Shown piece after piece: positions 52,279-61,124 of a DNA stretch of 64,000 nt (its first letter is position 1; every line of letters starts with the position of its first letter). Position numbers and translations under genes: made by a program. The stretch is from Salinivirgaceae bacterium (lineage in GTDB: Bacteria > Bacteroidota > Bacteroidia > Bacteroidales > SZUA-534): the NCBI GenBank assembly GCA_017474765.1, contig JAFVGW010000007.1, forward strand, positions 1 through 64,000. The letters run 5' to 3'. Under the pieces are notes generated by a model. The model did no database searches. It saw nothing but the letters and a program-made list of their open reading frames with translations, and was not told the origin of the DNA.

Positions 52279-53571
52279 ATGAATCCGCAAGCACAGAATT
52301 TGAACGAGATTATCGCCGCAAAAAACAAGGCGGTATTTGATTTGTTGTCAGAACGGGGCAAGAACATTTTCTTCCCGAAGAAAGGTATTTTGGGGCAGGG
52401 CGCCGAAGCCAAAGGCACCCGCATCAACGCCACCATCGGCACGGCCATTGAAGACGACGGCTCGCCGATGCACCTTGAAAGCATCAGTTCGAAGTTGGGC
52501 ATTTCGGCCGACAAGGCTTTCCTTTACGCGCCAAGTTTCGGCCGTCCCGACATCCGCAAACGCTGGCAGGCAATGATTGCCGAGAAGAATCCGCGTCTGA
52601 AGGGCATCACCATCAGTCTGCCCATCGCAACAAGCGCGCTCACTCACGGCATCAGTATGGCTGGATATATGTTCCTGAACGACGGACAGGAAATTTTGGT
52701 TCCGAACCTTTATTGGGGCAACTACAATCTGGCTCTGAGCAGCGCTTACGGCGCAAAAATCACACCGTATAACTTGTTTGCTGATAACAAGATGGACATT
52801 GCATCGCTTTCTGCCGCTCTGCTGGCCGATGGCGACAAGAAGGTGCTTCTGCTCAACTTCCCGAACAATCCGACGGGCTACTCGCCGCGCACCGACGAGA
52901 TGCAGGCTCTGGTTGCTGCCATCAAGAACGCTGCCGAGAAGGGCAAGAAAATCGCCGTCATCTGCGACGACGCTTACTTCGGACTCGTTTACGAAGATGG
53001 CGTTGACCGTCAGTCACCGTTTGCATATCTGGCTGATTTGCACGAGAATGTGCTTGCTGTGAAAGTCGATGGCCCGACAAAAGAAGACTATGTTTGGGGC
53101 TTCCGTGTGGGATTCATCACATATGCCGTCAAAGGTGGCGACGCTGAACTCTACGAAGCGCTTGAAAACAAGACCGCAGGTGCCGTGCGTGGCAATATCT
53201 CGAATGCAAGCAACCTTTCGCAATCGCTTTTGGTTCAGGCATTTGAATCACCGACATACGCTGCCGAAAAGAAAGCCAAACTCGATATTATGCAGGCTCG
53301 TTACAACGCCGTGCGCAACACTTTGAGCGACCCGAAATACGCACCATACTTCAAGGCTCTGCCTTACAATTCGGGCTATTTTATGTGCATCAAGCCCGCC
53401 GACGGAATCGATGCCGAAAAGGTTCGTATGCTGCTCATTGAGAAGTACAGCATCGGCACCATCAACATCAACGGGCTTATCCGCATTGCCTTCTCGGCCG
53501 TTGCCGAAAAAGACATTCGCCCGATGTTCGACGGCATTCTGGCGGCTTGTAAGGAAGTGGCAGGAAAATAG
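52279..53571 (+). CDS. Class I/II PLP-dependent aminotransferase
   Basis: A 430-residue pyridoxal-phosphate enzyme (PF00155). L-N-F-P-N-N-P-T-G-Y near 190-200 is the classical substrate/cofactor segment. D-D-A-Y-F-G-L follows near 236-243, and D-G-P-T-K-E-D-Y-V-W-G-F-R-V-G near 262-276 has the Schiff-base Lys and the phosphate-binding Arg. The subfamily and amino donor are not clear. Cofactor segments are intact, so it should be active. It is a single gene closed by a 17-bp perfect hairpin. Confidence 0.9.
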   Translation: MNPQAQNLNEIIAAKNKAVFDLLSERGKNIFFPKKGILGQGAEAKGTRINATIGTAIEDDGSPMHLESISSKLGISADKAFLYAPSFGRPDIRKRWQAMIAEKNPRLKGITISLPIATSALTHGISMAGYMFLNDGQEILVPNLYWGNYNLALSSAYGAKITPYNLFADNKMDIASLSAALLADGDKKVLLLNFPNNPTGYSPRTDEMQALVAAIKNAAEKGKKIAVICDDAYFGLVYEDGVDRQSPFAYLADLHENVLAVKVDGPTKEDYVWGFRVGFITYAVKGGDAELYEALENKTAGAVRGNISNASNLSQSLLVQAFESPTYAAEKKAKLDIMQARYNAVRNTLSDPKYAPYFKALPYNSGYFMCIKPADGIDAEKVRMLLIEKYSIGTININGLIRIAFSAVAEKDIRPMFDGILAACKEVAGK

Positions 53572-53602
53572 GTTTTTGAGACAGCCTAAGTGGTTGTCTA
53601 AA

Positions 53603-53640
53603 AACAACAAAGCGGAATCGAGAGATTCCGCTTTGTTGTT
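53603..53640. terminator. Terminator shared by the aminotransferase gene and rfbB
   Basis: A perfect 17-bp stem (AACAACAAAGCGGAATC with its complement) around the loop GAGA lies between the two converging genes. T-rich sequence flanks the right side and A-rich the left, so it can act in both directions. Confidence 0.92.
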
Positions 53641-53657
53641 AATATCAGATTGTGTAA

Positions 53658-54671
53658 CTATTTTCGATTCAAATACCATTCCACCGTTTTCAAAATTCCG
53701 CTTTCGAAATTCTCGTCGGCACGCCAGCCAAGTTCCTTCTCAATTTTAGTGGCATCGATGGCATAACGACGGTCGTGGCCAGCGCGGTCTTTCACAAAGG
53801 TAATCAACTCTTTATATGATTTTCCATTAGTGCGTGGGCGTTGGTCGTCGAGAATGGTGCAGATGGTATCGACAATCTGCAGATTGGTGCGCTCGTTGCG
53901 GCCGCCAATGTTGTAGGTCTCGCCAGCCTTTCCGCGGTGATAGATAAGGTCGATGCCAGCGCAGTGGTCAATCACATACAACCAGTCGCGAATGTTCTTG
54001 CCGTCGCCGTAAATCGGTATATTCTCGCCTGCCAAAGCCTTGCGGATAATGGTCGGAATCAACTTCTCATTATGCTGCTTCGGGCCGTAATTGTTTGAGC
54101 AATTGCTTGTTGTAACATTCATTCCGTAGGTGTGGTGATAGGCGCGCACAATCAGGTCGGAACTTGCTTTGGCCGCCGAATACGGGCTGTTTGGCGCATA
54201 CGGCGTTGTTTCGGTGAAGAACCCAGTTTCGCCCAACGTGCCGTAAACCTCATCGGTTGAGATATGGTGGAAGCGGCAACCCTCATAGTCTTTTTTGTAC
54301 TTGAAAGGCGCATCCATCCAATATTTGCGGGCCACATCGAGCAACGTGAACGTACCGTTTATATTAGTCTTGATAAAGATTTCAGGACCGTTGATTGAGT
54401 TGTCGACGTGCGACTCGGCGGCACAGTGAATCACCCCGCGGATATCGTACTGACGGAACAGATACTCAACAAGTTCGCGGTTGCAGATATCGCCCTGAAC
54501 AAACGTATACTGGTCGCTGTCCTCAACCTCCGAAAGGTTGGCAAGATTGCCGGCATAAGTCAGTTTATCAAGGTTAATAATGTGATAATCAGAATGTTTA
54601 TCAATAAAATAAGGAATAAAGTTCGAACCGATAAATCCGGCTCCACCTGTTACTAAAATCGATACGCTCAT
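53658..54671 (-). CDS. rfbB: dTDP-glucose 4,6-dehydratase
   Basis: A 337-residue short-chain dehydrogenase-fold enzyme that makes dTDP-4-keto-6-deoxyglucose. The NAD site T-G-G-A-G-F-I-G-S is at 8-16. H-I-S-T-D-E-V-Y-G near 142-150 has the catalytic D-E. Y-S-A-A-K near 172-176 supplies the Tyr/Lys pair. It is the last gene of the rfbA-rfbC-rfbB run, 3 bases after rfbC. No rfbD (the final reductase) is in the window. Confidence 0.97.
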   Translation of the reverse strand: MSVSILVTGGAGFIGSNFIPYFIDKHSDYHIINLDKLTYAGNLANLSEVEDSDQYTFVQGDICNRELVEYLFRQYDIRGVIHCAAESHVDNSINGPEIFIKTNINGTFTLLDVARKYWMDAPFKYKKDYEGCRFHHISTDEVYGTLGETGFFTETTPYAPNSPYSAAKASSDLIVRAYHHTYGMNVTTSNCSNNYGPKQHNEKLIPTIIRKALAGENIPIYGDGKNIRDWLYVIDHCAGIDLIYHRGKAGETYNIGGRNERTNLQIVDTICTILDDQRPRTNGKSYKELITFVKDRAGHDRRYAIDATKIEKELGWRADENFESGILKTVEWYLNRK

Positions 54672-54674
54672 ATT

Positions 54675-55241
54675 TTAATATAATTTATCCGTAAAGTTAA
54701 ATAAATCAGCGTCTTTCAAATTGACAGCCGCCAAATCCTTGTCCGACAAATTTAATTCAAAATTCACTTTCGGCCATTGAATATTTAAATCGGGGTCGTC
54801 GAAGCGGATACCGCGCTCGCTGGCTTTGTTGTAGTAATTGTCACATTTATAGACAAATGTGGCGTGCTCGCTCAAAACTAGGAATCCGTGCGCAAATCCA
54901 CGCGGAATAAAGAACTGACGCTTGTTCTCGGCGCTCAACACAACTCCCACGTACTTGCCGAACGTTGGCGAGTCGCGACGTATATCCACGGCCACGTCGA
55001 ACACTTCACCCTCAATCACGCGCACAAGTTTCGACTGCGAGTAAGGGTGCATTTGATAGTGCAGGCCGCGCAGCACACCGCCCGTCGACGAAGATTCATT
55101 ATCTTGAATGAACCGTGTATTGCATACATTTTCAATAAATTGATTCTCACGAAATGTCTCGCAGAAATATCCTCGGCGGTCACCGAAAATCTGCGGTTCC
55201 ATTATCACAACTCCGTCAATATCAGTCTTTATAAAGTTCAT
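54675..55241 (-). CDS. rfbC: dTDP-4-dehydrorhamnose 3,5-epimerase
   Basis: A 188-residue cupin-type epimerase. Signatures are F-G-D-R-R-G-Y-F-x-E-T near 19-29, L-R-G-L-H-Y-Q near 57-63 with the catalytic His, and F-I-P-R-G-F-A-H-G-F near 112-121. It acts between rfbB and rfbD in dTDP-L-rhamnose synthesis, or feeds related 6-deoxysugars. It sits between rfbA (4-base gap) and rfbB. Confidence 0.96.
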   Translation of the reverse strand: MNFIKTDIDGVVIMEPQIFGDRRGYFCETFRENQFIENVCNTRFIQDNESSSTGGVLRGLHYQMHPYSQSKLVRVIEGEVFDVAVDIRRDSPTFGKYVGVVLSAENKRQFFIPRGFAHGFLVLSEHATFVYKCDNYYNKASERGIRFDDPDLNIQWPKVNFELNLSDKDLAAVNLKDADLFNFTDKLY

Positions 55242-55245
55242 TGCA

Positions 55246-56127
55246 TTATATCTTGTTGTTAACCAACTTCATAATGTATTGGCCGTAATCGTTTTTCATC
55301 AGCGGCTTGGCAAGTTCGGCCAGTTGCTCACGGGTAATGAATCCGCGCTTGAAAGCGATTTCTTCGGGACAACTAACCATTAGGCCAGTGCGTTTTTGCA
55401 GCGTCTCGACAAAGTTGCTGGCCTCAATCAGACTGCTGTAGGTGCCAGTGTCGAGCCAGGCGAAGCCGCGGCCCATAAGTTCCATTTGCAGACTGCCGCG
55501 ATTCAGATATTCTTGATTTACAGTGGTTATCTCCAACTCGCCACGTGCCGACGGCTTAATGTTTTTGGCAATCTCAACCACGCTGTTCGGGTAGAAATAG
55601 AGTCCCACCACAGCATAATTCGACTTCGGCTCCTTCGGTTTTTCCTCAATCGAAATCACCTTGCCAGTACTATCGAATTCGGCCACTCCGTAACGCTCGG
55701 GGTCGTTCACATAATAACCGAAAACCGTTGCCTTGCCTTGTTCTTCAACGTTTCGGCGTGCATCAGCCAAGTGGTTCGGCAAGCCATGACCATAGAAAAT
55801 ATTATCGCCCAAAACAAGGCAAACCGAGTCATTTCCAATGAATTTCTCGCCAATGATAAACGCCTGCGCCAGTCCGTCGGGTGAAGGCTGCTCGGCATAC
55901 TCAATGTTGATACCCCACTCGTTGCCACTGCCCAGCAAACGTTTAAAACCAGGCAAGTCGTGCGGTGTCGAAATCACCAGAATATCCTTGATTCCAGCCA
56001 GCATAAGCACCGTCAACGGATAATAAATCATTGGTTTGTCGTATATGGGCAGCAACTGCTTTGAAACTCCTTTAGTGATTGGAAATAAGCGAGTTCCGCT
56101 ACCGCCTGCGAGAATTATGCCTTTCAT
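55246..56127 (-). CDS. rfbA: Glucose-1-phosphate thymidylyltransferase
   Basis: A 293-residue nucleotidyltransferase that makes dTDP-glucose. The signature G-G-S-G-T-R-L-F-P is at 8-16, followed by [12 protein letters not shown] near 23-34. L-G-D-N-I-F-Y-G near 106-113 has the metal-binding Asp. Full length, short (non-GlmU) form. First of the three rfb genes on the minus strand. Confidence 0.97.
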   Translation of the reverse strand: MKGIILAGGSGTRLFPITKGVSKQLLPIYDKPMIYYPLTVLMLAGIKDILVISTPHDLPGFKRLLGSGNEWGINIEYAEQPSPDGLAQAFIIGEKFIGNDSVCLVLGDNIFYGHGLPNHLADARRNVEEQGKATVFGYYVNDPERYGVAEFDSTGKVISIEEKPKEPKSNYAVVGLYFYPNSVVEIAKNIKPSARGELEITTVNQEYLNRGSLQMELMGRGFAWLDTGTYSSLIEASNFVETLQKRTGLMVSCPEEIAFKRGFITREQLAELAKPLMKNDYGQYIMKLVNNKI

Positions 56128-56181
56128 TTTATAATAAGTTTTAAGTTTTCGAAGTTGTAAATTTTGAGTCTTGGCTCAACG

Positions 56182-57129
56182 TTATTTTTTTCTCTTCAGC
56201 AAATCGGGGTGGAAATCGCCGACCAAACCAACTGGTGTTGCATTGCGGATTTGGTGGGCAATCTCAATCGACGGAAGTGCGTCATCGAGACCGAAACCTT
56301 TGCCTGCCAGAATGTTACGGTAGGTTTCGGTGTGCAGTTCGGTGAAACCTGTGCTGAACTCAAACTCCTCGCCATCAATCAGAATGGTGCGGAATGTGCG
56401 TTTCCCTGCAGCCTTCACATCATCGGGAATGTCATTGTAATCAATACTCAGGAACCAACGCACTCGGGCGTTTTTCAGTCTCAAAAATCCTGCCGCGTGA
56501 TACGCATCGCGCTCGTGCACAATGTTTTCCTGCACAGGTCCGAAAATCCACGTCAGCATATCGAAGAAATGAATGCCAATGTTGGTGGCCACTCCGCCCG
56601 ACTTGCTCTCATCGCCTTTCCACGAGTAGTGATACCATTTGCCGCGGCTTGTAAAATACCGTAAATCAATATCATACACCTTATTGGGGTCGCCAGCGTC
56701 GACTTTCTTCTTCAAGTCAACAATAGATTGGTGAAGCCTCAACTGCAAAATGTTATACACTTTTTTGCCAGTTTCTCGCTCGTAATCCTTCAGCGCCTCC
56801 ACGTTCCACGGATTGAGCACAAGCGGCTTCTCGCAAATGGCATCGGCCCCCTGACGCAATGCAAATCGGATATGCGAATCGTGCAAATAGTTTGGCGTAC
56901 AAATACTTACATAATCAATTGGAGTTCCATTGCGTTTCAATTTATATATGTGGCGGTCGAAACGCTCAAATTCAGTAAAGAAATCAGCATCTGGAAAATA
57001 ACTGTCCATAATGCCAACACTGTCAAATTTATCCAAAGCGGCAACCAACAGATTGTCAGTGTCTTTGATAGCCTTCAGATGCCTAACGGCGATATATCCG
57101 GCCGCACCAATCAGTGCAAAATTCTTCAT
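56182..57129 (-). CDS. Gfo/Idh/MocA oxidoreductase, WlbA/WbpB-like
   Basis: A 315-residue NAD-dependent sugar oxidoreductase. The nucleotide site F-A-L-I-G-A-A-G-Y-I-A is at 4-14. E-K-P-L-V-L (about 97-102) is the catalytic Lys-bearing segment, and the C-terminal half has N-I-G-I-H-F-F-D-M-L. The N-terminus and I-S-I-C/S-T-P-N-Y-L-H-D resemble enzymes that oxidise UDP-GlcNAcA at C3. ATG 57129 places the NAD site correctly. The next gene upstream encodes a matching acetyltransferase. The aminotransferase that would act between them is not here. Confidence 0.85.
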   Translation of the reverse strand: MKNFALIGAAGYIAVRHLKAIKDTDNLLVAALDKFDSVGIMDSYFPDADFFTEFERFDRHIYKLKRNGTPIDYVSICTPNYLHDSHIRFALRQGADAICEKPLVLNPWNVEALKDYERETGKKVYNILQLRLHQSIVDLKKKVDAGDPNKVYDIDLRYFTSRGKWYHYSWKGDESKSGGVATNIGIHFFDMLTWIFGPVQENIVHERDAYHAAGFLRLKNARVRWFLSIDYNDIPDDVKAAGKRTFRTILIDGEEFEFSTGFTELHTETYRNILAGKGFGLDDALPSIEIAHQIRNATPVGLVGDFHPDLLKRKK

Positions 57130-57171
57130 TCGTTCAATGTTTTTTACCAATTGGCAAATTTATAGATTCCT

Positions 57172-57750
57172 TCAAATTTCCGAAACTTCTCCGTCAGTTA
57201 ATTTGTAGCGTTTGCCACTTTCGGGACATACGGCTACGTTGTTGCTGTCGAATTTCAGTTTGTGGCCGTACTCGCTAACCCAGCCTGTCTGCCGGGCTGG
57301 ATTGCCAACCACAAGCGCATAGGGCTTCACGTCTTTGGTCACCACGGCGCCCGCACCAATCAAGGCGTAGCGGCCAATAGTATGACCACAGACAATGGTT
57401 GCGTTTGCGCCTATCGACGCGCCACGCTGCACAAGCGTTGGGCGGTACTGGTCTTTGCGGGCAATGGCGCTGCGCGGGTTAATCACATTGGTGAACACCG
57501 CCGAAGGGCCGAGAAAAACATCGTCCTCGCACGTCACGCCAGTGTAAACCGACACGTTGTTCTGCACCTTCACATTGTTGCCCAGCACCACCTGCGGCGA
57601 GATTACCACGTTCTGCCCAATGTTGCAGTTGCGACCGATAGTGCAGCCGCTCATAATGTGCGAGAAGTGCCAAATCTTTGTGCCACTGCCAATTGTGCAA
57701 CCTTCGTCAATAATCGCTGATTCGTGTGCAAAAAAGTCGTTGTCGCTCAT
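57172..57750 (-). CDS. Left-handed beta-helix N-acetyltransferase, WlbB/WbpD-like
   Basis: A 192-residue hexapeptide-repeat acyltransferase. Imperfect (I/V/L)-G-x-x-x-x repeats fill residues 15-140, and [16 protein letters not shown] near 135-150 is the usual C-terminal cap. I-W-H-F-S-H-I near 27-33 carries the likely catalytic His. Close relatives acetylate the 3-amino group of UDP-2-acetamido-3-amino-glucuronate, consistent with the neighbour WlbA-like enzyme. A 42-base gap separates the two. Confidence 0.85.
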   Translation of the reverse strand: MSDNDFFAHESAIIDEGCTIGSGTKIWHFSHIMSGCTIGRNCNIGQNVVISPQVVLGNNVKVQNNVSVYTGVTCEDDVFLGPSAVFTNVINPRSAIARKDQYRPTLVQRGASIGANATIVCGHTIGRYALIGAGAVVTKDVKPYALVVGNPARQTGWVSEYGHKLKFDSNNVAVCPESGKRYKLTDGEVSEI

Positions 57751-57863
57751 AATTCAAAATAGGTTTACATAAAAACGAAAAACAAATTCAAACATTATGC
57801 AATTATCAAACATTCTTACTTAATGTTTCTGCGTTTATATTTGATAGTCGTGCAATGTACACC

Positions 57864-59375
57864 TTATCTTTTCGCATCCGAATTTTGTTTGTGATATTTT
57901 AACTTATTCAGCATTTGCTTTCCCAAGACTACAGCATCCCCCGCCGCAATCATTAGAATTGGCAACATTGGTAGAGTATATCGTTCCTCTATGCCTCGTT
58001 GAAACCAAGTTAGATAGACCAAATACGCGGCGGCAATGGTGTAAATTGCAAACTTTGGCCATATTCGTCTGCTTGCGGCCAAGGCAACCCAAATCAGTAC
58101 AAAAAGCGAACCGTGAAACAAGAAGAATAACACGCGAAAAAACTCCATCAGAACATTGCCTCTCAACGTTTTTTGGAACATATACATCGACAAGTTGGAG
58201 TGCAGAGCCATACGCCCGTAAACCTTCAACGGCCCAGTGATATGCACCATCAGCGGACAATGGCGGCGAACACAGCACGTAAGGCTGTCGAAACGCGCTA
58301 CAACAAGCTTTTCATCTTCGACAAACCATTGAGGCACACATTGTTGACTCTTGAAAAAAGGTGCTTGTTTGCGAAGTAATTTCTGGTAATCGGTGAAAGC
58401 TCCAATTATTGCATCGTTGCCCACAGCATCAGTCACTTTCTGCGGCACAAACGCCACTGCACGTTCAACGGCGGCATTAGTGGTGTCACCATTGAGCACC
58501 GACTGCCACAGGGCTCCGATGGCAGAGTGAAACTCGTTGCCGCGCGGCGACCACGTGCGGGCAAAATTCCACGCCGCTTTATGCGCAGGTCGGAACAAGT
58601 CGGGCGAATCGGTGGAATAAATCGGATGCAAGCCGACAAACTGATTGGCAATGTTGTAGTTACGCACTTGCCAAATGGTCATCGGCAGAAGAACGAAGGC
58701 TGATGCGGCAACCATTGTGACAATGCGCCATTTCAGTTTGCGACTGCCTGAAAGTAATATCGCCAGCGGCAAAAGCGGTAGCAATAAACCTAATACGGGC
58801 CTGATTATAAACAAAATGGCAATTACAGCAGCTGACGCATAAAGCCATCGAAGGCGACCGTTTTGCACATAATTTGAGAGCAGAAACAAAAATGCGATGA
58901 CAAAGGCTGGCGTTACGCCCTCGGTGAGCGTATATGAAAGGAAGCCGCAAGCGAATGGTGTGCAACCATAAACAACTGCAACACAGACTGATGCAAGTTC
59001 GTTGTCTATAATTTTCAGCGCAAGACAATAGAGCAACGCCGCCGAAACAGCAAAAAGCAATATCTGAAAAAACTTCAGCCAAAACAGCGGATTTTGCGGG
59101 AACAAATATTTTAAAATCAAATATATGCCGCCGTAACCAGGCGAGCGCAGATAGTATGAGTTTAGACTTGGCGAATTTGCCCGCCACACACCATTTTCGA
59201 GGAAATTATCGGCGGGGGACAAATAACTTGCGTCATCAGCAGTGATAACTGTTTGGCCATCACGCAGTTCAATGCCGTCGGCCTTCAGCAAATGGGTATT
59301 CAGGAAATTAAAAAGCATTGCGGACAGCAGCGCTGCGACACCAATCAAAATCGAACGTTTGACTTTACGTGTCAT
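57864..59375 (-). CDS. PMT/ArnT-type membrane glycosyltransferase (GT39/83-like)
   Basis: A 503-residue membrane protein with about eleven helices. The first periplasmic loop holds the acidic D-D-A-S-Y-L (about residues 38-50 of the mature frame), the place where GT-C enzymes carry catalytic acids. A long soluble segment (about 265-390) precedes the last helices. It should transfer a lipid-linked sugar in the periplasm. ATG 59375 is chosen because a GCGGCAG-type purine stretch precedes it; an in-frame ATG at 59402 is possible. It heads the run that includes the WlbA/B-like and rfb genes, 113 bp before WlbB. Confidence 0.7.
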   Translation of the reverse strand: MTRKVKRSILIGVAALLSAMLFNFLNTHLLKADGIELRDGQTVITADDASYLSPADNFLENGVWRANSPSLNSYYLRSPGYGGIYLILKYLFPQNPLFWLKFFQILLFAVSAALLYCLALKIIDNELASVCVAVVYGCTPFACGFLSYTLTEGVTPAFVIAFLFLLSNYVQNGRLRWLYASAAVIAILFIIRPVLGLLLPLLPLAILLSGSRKLKWRIVTMVAASAFVLLPMTIWQVRNYNIANQFVGLHPIYSTDSPDLFRPAHKAAWNFARTWSPRGNEFHSAIGALWQSVLNGDTTNAAVERAVAFVPQKVTDAVGNDAIIGAFTDYQKLLRKQAPFFKSQQCVPQWFVEDEKLVVARFDSLTCCVRRHCPLMVHITGPLKVYGRMALHSNLSMYMFQKTLRGNVLMEFFRVLFFLFHGSLFVLIWVALAASRRIWPKFAIYTIAAAYLVYLTWFQRGIEERYTLPMLPILMIAAGDAVVLGKQMLNKLKYHKQNSDAKR

Positions 59376-59413
59376 CTGCCGCCTGCAATGCTTCTCAACC
59401 ATCTGACTGTCAA

Positions 59414-60928
59414 CTACTGATGTGCCTCGCGCAGCAGGTCGTTGACGGTTTTAACAGGATTGAACGTGCTGGCTGGAACTTCCACAAACAGAGTAATCCA
59501 GTCGCTCATTGCGCCGTTCCAAAGACCAGGCAACTCAAGTGCGCGAACGGTCTTGCCCTCGATACTCTTGCTGCTGATGAAACCAGTCTGAGCATCAACA
59601 AACATCGGCAAATCGAACTTATTTCCCTTATAATCAATGGTTGAGCATACCAAATCAACAGGGTTGAAGTGGGTGGCCTGTGCCATTATATCTTTTTTGT
59701 TGTCAGGTATTTGCGTACTTTCAAGAATCTGCAGTTGAATTGAACCGTCGGCACCTTTCACCCAATACGGGCCGCCGCCAGGCTCGCCTTCGTTCACCAC
59801 CATACCGCAGACGCGGATTGGGCGGTTCAGTTTGTTGCGCAGGAAATCGAGTTTCTGGTTTTCTGAATAGAGCGGGAACTCGGCTGGCGGAAGAATTGCC
59901 AGTTTTGTTTTTATAAATGCCTCAACCTCAATCATCAACGCTTCAGTCGGATTCTCGTCGAGTTTGCGCAGATACTCAAACACTTTGGCCTGATTCGAAA
60001 GCAACATACCCGCTATCGCCTTCTTATAGAGCAAGGTATCGGCGTTTTTGCTGTCCTGCATCACATTGTCGATGTTCTTGATGAAGATGATGTCGGCGTC
60101 AACCTGGTTCAGATTGGCGATGAGCGCGCCATGTCCGCCTGGACGGAAAACCAAACCGCCATCGGGAGCGTGAACAGGCTTGTTGTTCTCGTCAACCGCA
60201 ACAGTGTCAGTTTCAGGCTTTTGTGTGCTGAACGAAACCTTGTAGCGGCAGTTGTATTTTTTGCTGTAGAGCGGCATTACTTCCTCCAACTTCTTCTCAA
60301 ACAACTCTTTATGCGATTCTGACACTGTGAAATGCAAGTTTGCCACACCATTTTCGGCAGCGTAGGCAGCGCCTTCTTTCAGATGCTCTTCAAACGGCGT
60401 GATGCAGCCATCGGCAGTCTTGTGGAATTTCAGCAAACCTTTCGGCAACTTGCCATAGTTCAAGCCTTTATCGGTCAAGATGGCACTCAACAAAGTACCT
60501 ATCTGCTTGTTTTTCAACAATTCTTCGACACAGGTGTCTTGTTTCTTCAAAACGGCTTGCAAATCATCGTAGAAAGCGAACTTTGTGATGTTGTTGCACA
60601 AATCGGCTATTGCCTTGTCGCTCATTGCTTTATCGTAATCTTGCGGACCTTTGTACGAGTACATCACTTCAAACAATTTCTTGAACATCCGCGAGGCAGC
60701 GCCCGAAGCAGGCACGAATTTCAACTTACGTGCTTTCGACGACTCAAACAATTTCACGTACTCGAGCAAACGCGCTTCCGACAGGCATTTGATGCCGTTT
60801 TTTGCGGTCGCTGCCGCTACTATGTCCAGTGGATTGAATCCTTTTGCAAATCGTCTGATTTGCTCCTCTACATCCCTTGGCTCAAGATTGTGAGCCTTGA
60901 TTGATGCTAATTCTTGTTGGTTATACAT
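59414..60928 (-). CDS. DUF4301-family protein
   Basis: A 504-residue cytoplasmic protein of DUF4301, found almost only in Bacteroidota. The fold resembles nucleotidyltransferases: F-V-P-A-S-G-A-A-S-R-M-F-K near 72-84 is like the G-G-x-G-T-R loop, and R-P-G-G-H-G-A-L near 275-282 is a conserved glycine-rich loop. No reaction has been assigned. ATG 60928 fits family lengths better than the upstream frame; a TAACTTTG element is at 60971-60978 (minus strand). It is likely a single transcription unit, separate from the sugar genes. Confidence 0.85.
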   Translation of the reverse strand: MYNQQELASIKAHNLEPRDVEEQIRRFAKGFNPLDIVAAATAKNGIKCLSEARLLEYVKLFESSKARKLKFVPASGAASRMFKKLFEVMYSYKGPQDYDKAMSDKAIADLCNNITKFAFYDDLQAVLKKQDTCVEELLKNKQIGTLLSAILTDKGLNYGKLPKGLLKFHKTADGCITPFEEHLKEGAAYAAENGVANLHFTVSESHKELFEKKLEEVMPLYSKKYNCRYKVSFSTQKPETDTVAVDENNKPVHAPDGGLVFRPGGHGALIANLNQVDADIIFIKNIDNVMQDSKNADTLLYKKAIAGMLLSNQAKVFEYLRKLDENPTEALMIEVEAFIKTKLAILPPAEFPLYSENQKLDFLRNKLNRPIRVCGMVVNEGEPGGGPYWVKGADGSIQLQILESTQIPDNKKDIMAQATHFNPVDLVCSTIDYKGNKFDLPMFVDAQTGFISSKSIEGKTVRALELPGLWNGAMSDWITLFVEVPASTFNPVKTVNDLLREAHQ

Positions 60929-61124
60929 AAGCGTGTATTTTTGTTGTGTTTTGTTAAAAACATAGTATATCAAAGTTAGTCATCCACGCGATAAAAGCAA
61001 GTAAAAAGACGTTTTTATTGCGATTCTTTGCCACAAAACGCGTGGTTGATTGTGAATCTACAATTTAGGGAAGCGGCAATTTGCAAGGTTTAAACCTCAA
61101 ACTGCATTAATGGGGCGAATTTTG

